DNA of 20,152 bases from CAYRGQ01 sp964444885 (lineage in GTDB: Bacteria; Bacteroidota; Bacteroidia; Sphingobacteriales; Sphingobacteriaceae), in assembly GCA_964444885.1 (NCBI GenBank), contig CAYUIZ010000054.1, positions 1 through 20,152 of the forward strand, written 5' to 3'. A program made the translations under genes and the position numbers. The notes under the pieces are model-generated. The model worked only from the letters and a program-made list of their open reading frames with translations. It had not been told where the DNA came from and did not search any database. Shown in pieces: positions 7,631 through 14,628 of the stretch (its first letter is position 1; every line of letters starts with the position of its first letter).

Positions 7631-8239
7631 ATGAAAAAAATAAAGTTAGATATCGTAGGCTTGTCCTATAGCCAAACGCAGTCTGGCGCGTATGCCTTGG
7701 TGCTGGGCGAGGTTTCGGGAAGACGGCGCTTGCCAATTATCATCGGTGGATTTGAAGCCCAGGCGATCGCCATCGAGATTGAGAAAATGACGCCCAGCCG
7801 GCCGTTGACGCACGATCTGTTCAAAACTTTTGCCGAGACGTACCACATCAAAATCGAAGAGGTGCTGATTTATAATTTGGTGGACGGGATTTTCTATGCC
7901 AAAATCCTGTGCAACGACGGCACGAAAATCACCGAGATAGACGCCCGCACATCCGACGCCATTGCACTTGCCGTACGCTTCAAAGCGAATGTGTACACCT
8001 ACGAATTCATCATGGCATCGGCCGGCATCGTCATCGAAGGCAATGACTTTGTCTTCTTGGAAGGGGTCGAATCAGCCGATTCCAGCGATCCGGAAAGCAA
8101 AACCCCGCCCGGGGTGACGGGTTACGCGTCCATGTCCGACCAAGAGCTGCAAGAGAAGCTGGCCAAAGCCATCGCCGACGAATCCTACGAAAAAGCGGCT
8201 CGCCTGCGTGATGAGCTTGCGCGAAGAAAATCGTCGTAA
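7631..8239 (+). CDS. Bifunctional nuclease (BFN/DUF151) with UVR domain
   Basis: A 202-aa cytoplasmic protein. Residues 1-140 form the BFN (DUF151) domain, seen as GRRRLPIIIG (30-39), EAQAIA (42-47), RPLTHDL (57-63) and DARTSDAIALAVR (104-116). The family is named for plant and bacterial members reported to degrade both RNA and DNA. After a Ser/Pro linker (about 148-165), residues 169-200 form a UVR helix pair (DQELQEKLAKAIADESYEKA), the module that mediates UvrB-UvrC contact and also occurs in Clp proteins. BFN plus UVR is a common form in Bacteroidota. A nucleoside permease follows after 64 bases without a clear promoter, so cotranscription is likely. Enzymatic activity is inferred from the family. 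Confidence 0.9.
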   Translation: MKKIKLDIVGLSYSQTQSGAYALVLGEVSGRRRLPIIIGGFEAQAIAIEIEKMTPSRPLTHDLFKTFAETYHIKIEEVLIYNLVDGIFYAKILCNDGTKITEIDARTSDAIALAVRFKANVYTYEFIMASAGIVIEGNDFVFLEGVESADSSDPESKTPPGVTGYASMSDQELQEKLAKAIADESYEKAARLRDELARRKSS

Positions 8240-8303
8240 TCGATTAAAAAAACATATTCCCTACCCGAATCAAGCTCACCTATTCCTCAACAATCCGCAT
8301 CGT

Positions 8304-9551
8304 ATGACGCTAAAAACCAGACTAATTATCCTTAGTTTTTTTCAGTTTTTTGTATGGGGGTCATGGCTGATCTCCCTCGGTGGCTATATGGGCAGCCAAC
8401 TGGGCTTCACCGGTATACAAATCGGTTCAGTCTATGCCACCATGGGTATTGCGTCCGTGTTCATGCCCGGCGTACTGGGTGTCGTAGCCGACCGCTGGGT
8501 GAACGCCGAACGCGTGCATGGCTTAGCGCACATTATTGCAGCTTTAGCGATGATCGCCTTGGCCACGGTTACCGAATTCTCGATATTTTATGCCCTCATG
8601 CTGGTCGTGTCGCTGTTCTACATGCCGACCATCGCCCTGACCAATGCCGTTTCGTACAACGTGCTGACCCAACGAAACTACGATGTGGTGAAGCATTTCC
8701 CCCCTATTCGTGTGTGGGGAACCGTGGGCTTCATCGCCGCCATGTGGATTGTCGACTTGCTTGGCTGGACGCAGAGCAACAAACAGCTTTACCTCTCCGC
8801 ATTTTCGGGTTTGTTTTTGGGGCTTTATGCGTTCACCGTACCGCCGTCGCCACCATTTATTGACGAAACACGCAAAAAGTCGCTCATATCGTCGTTGGGA
8901 CTGGATGCCTTTAGTCTGTTTAAGCAGCGGCGCATGGCGGTTTTCTTCGGGTTTTCCTTGTTGCTAGGCGCGGCGCTGCAAATTACGAACGCGTTCGGCA
9001 CGCCATTCCTTCACGATTTCTCCGACACGTACCCCGATAGTTTTGCCGTGCAGCATCCCAACCTGTTGCTGTCCATATCCCAGATATCCGAGACCTTCTT
9101 CATTTTGCTGATTCCGTTCTTCCTCAGTCGCTTTGGCATCAAGAAAGTCATCATGTTTAGTATCATCGCCTGGGTATTGCGTTTTGGACTGTTCGGCCTG
9201 GGCAATCCCGCGGACAAGCTGTACTTGCTCGTCCTCTCGATGCTGATCTACGGCATGGCCTTCGATTTTTTCAACATATCCGGATCGCTCTTCGTCGAAA
9301 AAGAAGCGCATCCCAAGATTCGCTCCAGTGCACAGGGACTGTTTATGATCATGGCCAACGGCTTTGGCGCCATTATCGGGGGGCTGGGCAGCGGCTGGGT
9401 CGTCGACTATTTCACGGATAGCACCGGGGTTCGCGACTGGCAAAGCATTTGGTTTACGTTTGCCGGCTACGCGCTGATCCTGGGCCTGATCTTCCCCTTC
9501 GTGTTTCAATACAAACACAACCGCGAAGAAACAGCAGCCAACAACACGTAG
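8304..9551 (+). CDS. NupG-family nucleoside permease (MFS)
   Basis: A 415-aa inner-membrane transporter of the major facilitator superfamily, nucleoside:H+ symporter (NupG/XapB-like) family. The N-terminus MTLKTRLIILSFFQFFVWGS with the following WLISLGGYMG is characteristic of the Bacteroidota branch. About 12 hydrophobic segments are visible, with a polar loop after helix 6 (PPFIDETRKKSLISSLGLDA). ATG 8304 fits the family start; the frame is open back into the nuclease gene, but that part is not family-like. It lies downstream of the nuclease gene, so a link to nucleotide salvage is tempting, although the nuclease is cytoplasmic. Nucleoside specificity is inferred from family. Confidence 0.88.
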   Translation: MTLKTRLIILSFFQFFVWGSWLISLGGYMGSQLGFTGIQIGSVYATMGIASVFMPGVLGVVADRWVNAERVHGLAHIIAALAMIALATVTEFSIFYALMLVVSLFYMPTIALTNAVSYNVLTQRNYDVVKHFPPIRVWGTVGFIAAMWIVDLLGWTQSNKQLYLSAFSGLFLGLYAFTVPPSPPFIDETRKKSLISSLGLDAFSLFKQRRMAVFFGFSLLLGAALQITNAFGTPFLHDFSDTYPDSFAVQHPNLLLSISQISETFFILLIPFFLSRFGIKKVIMFSIIAWVLRFGLFGLGNPADKLYLLVLSMLIYGMAFDFFNISGSLFVEKEAHPKIRSSAQGLFMIMANGFGAIIGGLGSGWVVDYFTDSTGVRDWQSIWFTFAGYALILGLIFPFVFQYKHNREETAANNT

Positions 9552-9601
9552 CCCTTGGCCGGCACCAACATTATTCGGACAACTCAAAAAAAACGCTCGT
9601 C

Positions 9602-11776
9602 ATGATGAAAAGCAAATTTCCACGCATCTTCGCATTAGTCACCGTCATACTGGCCGGTTTCCACTTTGCGGCGGGTCCTCGCGACGAGGGCATGTTCCCG
9701 TTGAGCGACTTGGACCGCGCGGGCTTGCGTGAGGCCGGGCTCAAAATCAGCGAAAACGACATTTACAACCCGGGCCAGATCGGCTTGGTCGATGCCTTGG
9801 TCCGCGTAGGCGGTTGCACGGGGTCATTCGTGTCGCCCGAGGGCCTGATTATCACCAATCACCATTGCACGTTCAGCGCGGTTCAACTCGCCAGCACGCC
9901 CGCCAACGACTACCTGAAAAACGGCTTCGTAGCGGACACGCGCGCGAAGGAGATTCAAGCTCAGGGCTTGACTATCCGCATCACGGACAGCTACCAGGAC
10001 GTGTCGGAGCAAATATTGCACGCTGTGGCGGATATCGACGATCCCGTTGCCCGTATCCGCAAAATCCAGGACATGCAACGGCAAATCGCCCGGGAGGCAG
10101 AAGCGCTGGATCCCACCATTAGAGCCGAAGTATCGGAAATGTTCATCGGGAAGAGTTATGTGCTCTTCCGGTATAAAACCATTGAGGACGTCCGGATGGT
10201 GTACATCCCCAGCCAGAATATTGGCGAGTTTGGAGGCGAAACAGACAACTGGGTGTGGCCCCGACACACGGGTGACTATGCATTTTTGCGGGCATACGTA
10301 GCTCCCGACGGCTCATCGGCTGCCTACTCCCCAGACAACGTGCCTTACCAGCCTAAAAAGCACTTGACCGTAAATCCACAAGGCGTTGACGAGGACGATT
10401 TTGTATTCATCTTGGGCTACCCCGGCCGCACATTCCGCCATCGGCCCGCGCAGTACATCGCGTACCAGGAGCAGTACCTTCTCCCCTATGTTTCGGAGCT
10501 TTATGATTTCCAGAACCAGCAGATGGAACTGGCCAGCGAAAACGACAAAGCCACCGAACTCCGCCTGGCCACCCGCATCAAGCGGAATGCGAACGTCATG
10601 AAAAACTACCGCGGGAAAATGAAGGGCTTGCGCAATATCGGACTCGTGGCCTCAAAAACCGACGAAGACCAAGCACTAGCCGAATTCATCACGTCCAAAC
10701 CTGAACTGCGCTCGCGCTACGGGACGCTGATGACAGACATCGACGCACACTACCGCACGGTCTTCGCCGATGTGAAACATGACCTTTGGTATGCCCAAGT
10801 GTACGGCAGCTCGAGTATCCTACAGGTGGCACGCATAGTAAACAGCTTACAATCCGCCTTGGCGGGACAAACAACAGGACAACAGCAAGAACGGCTATTT
10901 AACCTCAACCGTGACCGGGTTGCCGAGAACATTCGTGCCATCTACAACGCTTACCACCCCGACGTGGACGCCAGCCTGCTCACCCGGATGATCGACGACG
11001 GCATACGACTGACCGGACCGAACCGTATCGTGGCTCTGGCGCAGGTAGGGATGGATGATCCGGCGCGTGCGGCGTCCTATGCGCGTACCTTGCTTAGCGA
11101 GTCGAAGCTCGCTGATCCGACTTATGTACAGGACCACCTATTATCGGACTACCGAAACCTGCTGGCCTATACCGACAACATGCTGGAATTCCAGCGGGCG
11201 CTCGCCACGGAAATCGAGACACGCCGCCCGGAAACCGAACGGCGCGAAGGCGAACTCAACAAGTTGATGGGCGACTACGTGGCGGTGAAAGAACAATACC
11301 TGGACCGCGCCTTCGTGCCCGATGCCAACGCCACCCTGCGCCTGACGTTTGGTCACATCCGGGGCTACTCGCCCGCTGACGCCACGTACATGAAACCCTT
11401 CACCACCGTGCGCGGCCTGCTTGAGAAAGGCCGTACCGGCGAGGCCGTATTCGAGTATCCGCCGGCCATTCGCGAGGCATGGGAAGCCCGCAATTTCGGG
11501 CCATATGTCAAAGAGGACCTGGGCGACGTTCCCGTCAACATCCTCTACGACATGGACACATCGGGCGGAAACTCCGGCTCACCCATCATGAACGCTTATG
11601 GAGAGCTTATCGGGGTCAACTTTGACCGGGCCTACGATGCGACCATCAACGATTTTGCGTGGAATGAAGACTACAGCCGCTCTATCGGCGTGGATATCCG
11701 CTATGTGCTATGGATAGCCGACAAGATCGACAAAGCGCATTTTGTGCTGGATGAGATGGGTATTTCGCGGCGGTAA
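9602..11776 (+). CDS. S46-family dipeptidyl-peptidase, DPP11-like (Asp/Glu-specific)
   Basis: A 724-aa exported serine exopeptidase of MEROPS family S46, which removes dipeptides from peptide N-termini in the periplasm. A signal peptide occupies about residues 1-24. The chymotrypsin-like triad is visible as TNHHC (His87), WPRHTGDY (Asp225) and GGNSGSP (Ser658); this spacing agrees with the characterised enzymes as I recall them. Eighteen residues after Ser658, in GVNFDR, lies Arg676. That is the Arg (Arg673 of Porphyromonas gingivalis DPP11) which recognises acidic P1 residues; DPP7 enzymes have Gly there. Specificity for Asp/Glu is therefore likely. Length fits the family (about 710-730). 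The start is ATG 9602, or 9605, which is also ATG. It follows the permease by 50 bases and converges on the gene ending at 11789. Confidence 0.93.
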   Translation: MMKSKFPRIFALVTVILAGFHFAAGPRDEGMFPLSDLDRAGLREAGLKISENDIYNPGQIGLVDALVRVGGCTGSFVSPEGLIITNHHCTFSAVQLASTPANDYLKNGFVADTRAKEIQAQGLTIRITDSYQDVSEQILHAVADIDDPVARIRKIQDMQRQIAREAEALDPTIRAEVSEMFIGKSYVLFRYKTIEDVRMVYIPSQNIGEFGGETDNWVWPRHTGDYAFLRAYVAPDGSSAAYSPDNVPYQPKKHLTVNPQGVDEDDFVFILGYPGRTFRHRPAQYIAYQEQYLLPYVSELYDFQNQQMELASENDKATELRLATRIKRNANVMKNYRGKMKGLRNIGLVASKTDEDQALAEFITSKPELRSRYGTLMTDIDAHYRTVFADVKHDLWYAQVYGSSSILQVARIVNSLQSALAGQTTGQQQERLFNLNRDRVAENIRAIYNAYHPDVDASLLTRMIDDGIRLTGPNRIVALAQVGMDDPARAASYARTLLSESKLADPTYVQDHLLSDYRNLLAYTDNMLEFQRALATEIETRRPETERREGELNKLMGDYVAVKEQYLDRAFVPDANATLRLTFGHIRGYSPADATYMKPFTTVRGLLEKGRTGEAVFEYPPAIREAWEARNFGPYVKEDLGDVPVNILYDMDTSGGNSGSPIMNAYGELIGVNFDRAYDATINDFAWNEDYSRSIGVDIRYVLWIADKIDKAHFVLDEMGISRR

Positions 11777-11779
11777 CGC

Positions 11780-11800
11780 TTGCGCGCGTTAGCCGCGCAA
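11780..11800. terminator. Possible small terminator hairpin between convergent genes
   Basis: TTGCGCG (11780-11786) and CGCGCAA (11794-11800) can pair with a 7-base loop. It sits in the 12-base gap between two convergent genes and covers the stop codon of the leftward one. No T-tract is present, so termination is uncertain. Confidence 0.35.
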
Positions 11801-12859
11801 CATGCTGTGCTGGCTGGCCGTGAACAGATCGCGCCAGACCCGATTCACCTCCGATGACGGGTCGGCGGCATCCATACCTGCCAGCGGATATACGCGCACG
11901 GCTTCGGACTGGCAGGTATGGACAAGGTGATGGCAGATTGCCGAAACCGCTTTCTCCATTTCTCCGGATAAACTGCCGGTCGCACAATGCTGCGACCAGG
12001 ACGCTTCCACCGTCTCGTAAAACTGCTCGCGCAAACCTAACAGGCGGTTGCCCGAGGCGCGGATCATCCCCAAAGCGGAATGCGTATCCGTACGACGCCC
12101 CACCAGCTCCTCGCACGCTTCCAGCAGATGGACCGTCATGCCCAGGGTATTGACTGCGAGCGTGATCTCGGACAACGGAATAAAAGGAAAGCGATAAACG
12201 GGATCGGGTAACATCGCCCTGTCGGGCGAAATATCAAAAGCCTGATCCTGCGGCACCCAAACGCCGTCAGCCCGAAACGAGTGGCTGCCGGTACCGCGCA
12301 GGCCCATGGTGTCCCAATCCGTTTCCACGTCGACTTGCTCGCGGTAGAAAAAGAAAGATTTGACTGGCAAAGATTCATCGACTGGCTGGCCTGGCCTCCC
12401 TACCCGGCAATTGGCGGTTACGACCGTACTGTGAAGCAAGCCCGTGGCATAGGGCCACTGGCCGGTTATTTCGTATCCCCCATCGCTCGCCACGGCGACA
12501 CCCAGCGGCTGACCGCTACCAGCAAAACAGGCATCGGCGGGCTGGGCAACGACAGGCAATACGGCAGGATCCATCACGCCGACAAACAGTCCCGCACCTG
12601 CGCACAGGGTCACCGTCCAGCCCACGCTCCCATCGACATACGCCAAGGATTCTTCCAAGCGCACTGCCTCAGGCAAATCCATCGCCAATCCGCCGAAGGC
12701 TTTCGGCATAAACGCTTTAAACCAGGCTTGCTCGCGGATGACCTGAAGTTGCTCAGCCCCCAGCGTTCTTTCCCTTTCCGCTTCGCTGGCGAAACGCCGC
12801 AACTGCGCAATCAGTTCCGCGGGCACCCGGTGCCGGTAATCACCGATGACCTGCATCAT
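11789..12859 (-). CDS. Acyl-CoA-dehydrogenase-like flavoprotein (HsaA/group D monooxygenase type)
   Basis: A 356-aa protein with the acyl-CoA dehydrogenase fold. The pattern resembles the HsaA / p-hydroxyphenylacetate hydroxylase (C2) subgroup of flavin-dependent monooxygenases more than true dehydrogenases: EESLAYVDGSVGW (69-81), MGLRGTGSHSF (185-195) and a C-terminal VWRDLFTASQHSML (341-354). I do not see the YEGT-type catalytic Glu of glutaryl-CoA dehydrogenase. Such enzymes use reduced flavin supplied by a separate reductase; none is encoded nearby. The start ATG overlaps the stop of the upstream pnuC gene in an ATGA, so translation is probably coupled. Substrate is unknown. An unusual acyl-CoA dehydrogenase remains possible. 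Confidence 0.8.
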   Translation of the reverse strand: MMQVIGDYRHRVPAELIAQLRRFASEAERERTLGAEQLQVIREQAWFKAFMPKAFGGLAMDLPEAVRLEESLAYVDGSVGWTVTLCAGAGLFVGVMDPAVLPVVAQPADACFAGSGQPLGVAVASDGGYEITGQWPYATGLLHSTVVTANCRVGRPGQPVDESLPVKSFFFYREQVDVETDWDTMGLRGTGSHSFRADGVWVPQDQAFDISPDRAMLPDPVYRFPFIPLSEITLAVNTLGMTVHLLEACEELVGRRTDTHSALGMIRASGNRLLGLREQFYETVEASWSQHCATGSLSGEMEKAVSAICHHLVHTCQSEAVRVYPLAGMDAADPSSEVNRVWRDLFTASQHSMLRG

Positions 12860-13473
12860 GCCCGCGCAAGGTTACGCTGCTGGTGAATAACCCGCCGCCA
12901 GGCAAACAAACCAAAAAAAGCGAAAACATAGAGGAACAGCGAAAGGACTGCGTATAAAAACCGATCGCTATGGATCAACAGCGGAACCGCGAACGCCTGG
13001 CTCACGTTTAGCAGCACCCAACATTCAATCTTGTGCTTACTGAGTAACCAAATGGCCCCGCAGGCCGCCGCCGCCACACCCGCTTCCCAAATCGCGAAGG
13101 AGGTGTCCATCGCCAGCGTCAGGATCAGGTAAAACACCACAAAAGCGACACCCACGATGGAAAAGGCTACCCATCCCTCGGCGTGGCTCGCATACGAAAT
13201 AGTGTTTCCGCGGACCGACCAATACATCCAGCCATATATTAGCATGACCAGCCAATAGATCGAAAAAACCACATAGACGTAATCCTTCTGGATCAACGAA
13301 TGGTAAAACACCATCGCCAAGGTCGCCAACCCCGTCGGATACAGCCAAACGCTATTGGCTTTCGTGCAGAAAACGTGGCACGTCGCCAATAAAAAGACAA
13401 CCCAGCTCAAAAACGGGGCGCGGCCCAACTGTTCTGACAAAATAAAAAACCACTCGCTCATGAATGCATTCAA
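12856..13473 (-). CDS. pnuC: PnuC-family vitamin/cofactor transporter
   Basis: A 205-aa inner-membrane protein with about seven hydrophobic segments. The segment WLLSKHKIECWVLLNVSQ, from about residue 141, matches the signature near the transport site of PnuC proteins, which move nicotinamide riboside or, in other subgroups, thiamine (PnuT) or riboflavin by facilitated diffusion. Length is typical. Substrate cannot be set from the sequence alone; thiamine transport is common for Bacteroidota PnuC relatives, but I see no TPP riboswitch upstream. Its TGA stop overlaps the ATG of the following flavoprotein gene by 4 bases, forming a two-gene unit. A long leader with hairpins precedes it. Start is ATG 13473; ATG 13461 is an alternative. 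Confidence 0.85.
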   Translation of the reverse strand: MNAFMSEWFFILSEQLGRAPFLSWVVFLLATCHVFCTKANSVWLYPTGLATLAMVFYHSLIQKDYVYVVFSIYWLVMLIYGWMYWSVRGNTISYASHAEGWVAFSIVGVAFVVFYLILTLAMDTSFAIWEAGVAAAACGAIWLLSKHKIECWVLLNVSQAFAVPLLIHSDRFLYAVLSLFLYVFAFFGLFAWRRVIHQQRNLARA

Positions 13474-13482
13474 TTATCACGC

Positions 13483-13692
13483 TGGGAAGCCCTTGTTCCC
13501 ACCAAAACATAACCCAAAACCGAGTAACTGAAAATGTTGGGTGTTACCCCCATATCTCACCCTCTTACACAAAAAAACACACCGCAAACTGTGCTTCGCC
13601 CGTTACCAGGCGGTGATACCGCTGGACGACCCGACACACTTTTATAACCCATTCCGCCGCGAGGCGAATGGCCGTTTTATCATTGGTAGATG
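13483..13692 (-). ncRNA. Structured pnuC leader, candidate cis-regulatory RNA
   Basis: From the proposed start near 13692, the leftward transcript has a leader of about 220 nt. It can form an 8-bp stem with one bulged G and a TCGC loop (13670-13650), an 8-bp stem with one bulged C and an ATC loop (13625-13606), a short GGGT/ACCC hairpin near 13551-13539, and TGGGAA/TTCCCA (13501-13483) close to the pnuC start. An alternative CGCC/GGCG pairing would disrupt the second stem, and a T7 run follows near 13577-13571. I recognise no known riboswitch class; the TPP core sequences CTGAGA and the CTGAT box are absent. A 69-codon ORF (13774-13565) crosses it but resembles nothing. Confidence 0.4.
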
Positions 13693-13698
13693 ATGGGG

Positions 13699-13728
13699 CA
13701 AATTTACGATTTTCGATCTGCAAAACAA
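13699..13728 (-). promoter_or_regulatory. Leftward promoter of the pnuC unit
   Basis: Read on the minus strand: TTG (13728-13726), a 19-base spacer and TAAATTTG (13706-13699), a full match to the Bacteroidota -7 box. The predicted transcript starts near 13692, well upstream of pnuC. Confidence 0.6.
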
Positions 13729-13799
13729 TATCTTGCGCGCCCAAAAAAGCAAAAACAAGTATAACTACTAGCACCCGCTAAGCCGCTTTCGGCCGGAAT

Positions 13800-13822
13800 G
13801 GCACACGTCCGCCCGTGGTGCC
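13800..13822. repeat. Inverted repeat upstream of the HMA-AraC gene
   Basis: GGCACACG (13800-13807) and CGTGGTGCC (13814-13822) pair over 8 bp with one extra base in the right arm. It lies just upstream of the rightward -7 box at 13842, between divergent promoters, where a regulator of either unit could bind. Confidence 0.35.
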
Positions 13823-13841
13823 AACGCTCGGCAAAATTTCG

Positions 13842-13849
13842 TAGATTTG
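13842..13849 (+). promoter_or_regulatory. -7 box for the HMA-AraC regulator gene
   Basis: TAGATTTG is an exact TAnnTTTG match 46 bases before the ATG, placing the start near 13856. No TTG is seen at -33, as is common for regulated promoters. Confidence 0.5.
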
Positions 13850-13895
13850 TATAACACGCATTGATTATCCAATAGCAAAACAACATCCCGGACTT

Positions 13896-14462
13896 ATGGC
13901 TACGCTCTTTATAAAAAACATGGTTTGCAGTCGTTGCATTATGGTCGTCGAAAAAGAAATGGAACGATTGGGCCTGCACGTAAAAAACATCAAGCTGGGC
14001 GAAGTGACGCTAACGAAGGAACCGAAAGCAGGCCAAAAATCACAATTGGCCGAAACGCTGCTTGCGCTCGGCTTTGAATTGATCGACAGCCGGAAAAGCC
14101 GCCTTATCGAAAAAATTAAAACAGCCATCATTGAACTGGTGCACCACCAACAAGACCAGACAAAATACAACCTTTCCGAGTTGCTCAGCGACAAACTGGG
14201 TCTCGACTACAGCTACCTGTCCAGCCTATTTTCGGAAGTCGAAGGCATCACCATCGAGCGGTACTACATCGCCCAGAAAATCGAAAAGGTGAAAGAACTG
14301 CTCGTCTACGACGAGTTGACGCTCAGCGAAATTGCCCTGCGCCTCAACTATTCCAGCTCCGCCTACTTGAGCAACCAGTTTAAGAAGGTCACCGGACTGA
14401 CGCCCACGCACTTCAAACAAGTCAAGGCGGACAAACGCAAGGCCATCGACGACGTCAAGTAG
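13896..14462 (+). CDS. AraC-type regulator with N-terminal HMA-like CxxC domain
   Basis: A 188-aa cytoplasmic DNA-binding protein. Residues 1-65 look like a small ferredoxin-like, heavy-metal-associated fold: TLFIKNMVCSRCIMVVEKEM with Cys11 and Cys14 in the position of the HMA MxCxxC loop, ending in LLALGFELID. A basic/helical linker leads to one AraC/XylS helix-turn-helix pair at about 95-178, including LSEIALRLNYSSSAYLSNQF and the closing KKVTGLTPTHFKQ. There is no sugar-binding AraC N-domain, so the protein is short for the family. Metal or thiol sensing by the CxxC is inference. It is divergent from the pnuC unit, which makes that unit one possible target alongside its own promoter. Confidence 0.88.
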   Translation: MATLFIKNMVCSRCIMVVEKEMERLGLHVKNIKLGEVTLTKEPKAGQKSQLAETLLALGFELIDSRKSRLIEKIKTAIIELVHHQQDQTKYNLSELLSDKLGLDYSYLSSLFSEVEGITIERYYIAQKIEKVKELLVYDELTLSEIALRLNYSSSAYLSNQFKKVTGLTPTHFKQVKADKRKAIDDVK

Positions 14463-14571
14463 GCCGGCGCCACGGTCGGGACGGCTTATCGGTACGTGCA
14501 TCCGCACGCGGCACAGCGAAACGCTAGGCAGATATCACTTCCTCGGCTTATCATATCCAAATTTTTATCGT

Positions 14572-14579
14572 TATACTTG
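14572..14579 (+). promoter_or_regulatory. Weak candidate -7 box for gcdH
   Basis: TATACTTG differs from TAnnTTTG at one base, 49 bases before the gcdH ATG. No -33 TTG is present. The rest of 14463-14628 has only a short CGTGC/GCACG hairpin after the regulator gene and no coding sequence. Confidence 0.3.
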
Positions 14580-14628
14580 TACGCCCCTGTTCCATAGTGC
14601 GCGGGCAAACGAGAAAATAAACAGCACG

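Noticed and set aside
12281..12886. + strand open frame of 201 codons opposite the flavoprotein gene
   Set aside because: Antisense shadow of a GC-rich gene with recognisable motifs; no independent support.
13474..13692. TPP riboswitch upstream of pnuC
   Set aside because: The conserved CTGAGA and CTGAT-type core segments of the TPP aptamer are missing, although the GGTGAGATAT stretch looks superficially similar.
13565..13774. 69-codon minus-strand ORF upstream of pnuC
   Set aside because: Its start lies upstream of the predicted transcription start, no family is recognisable, and it crosses the leader hairpins; chance ORF most likely.
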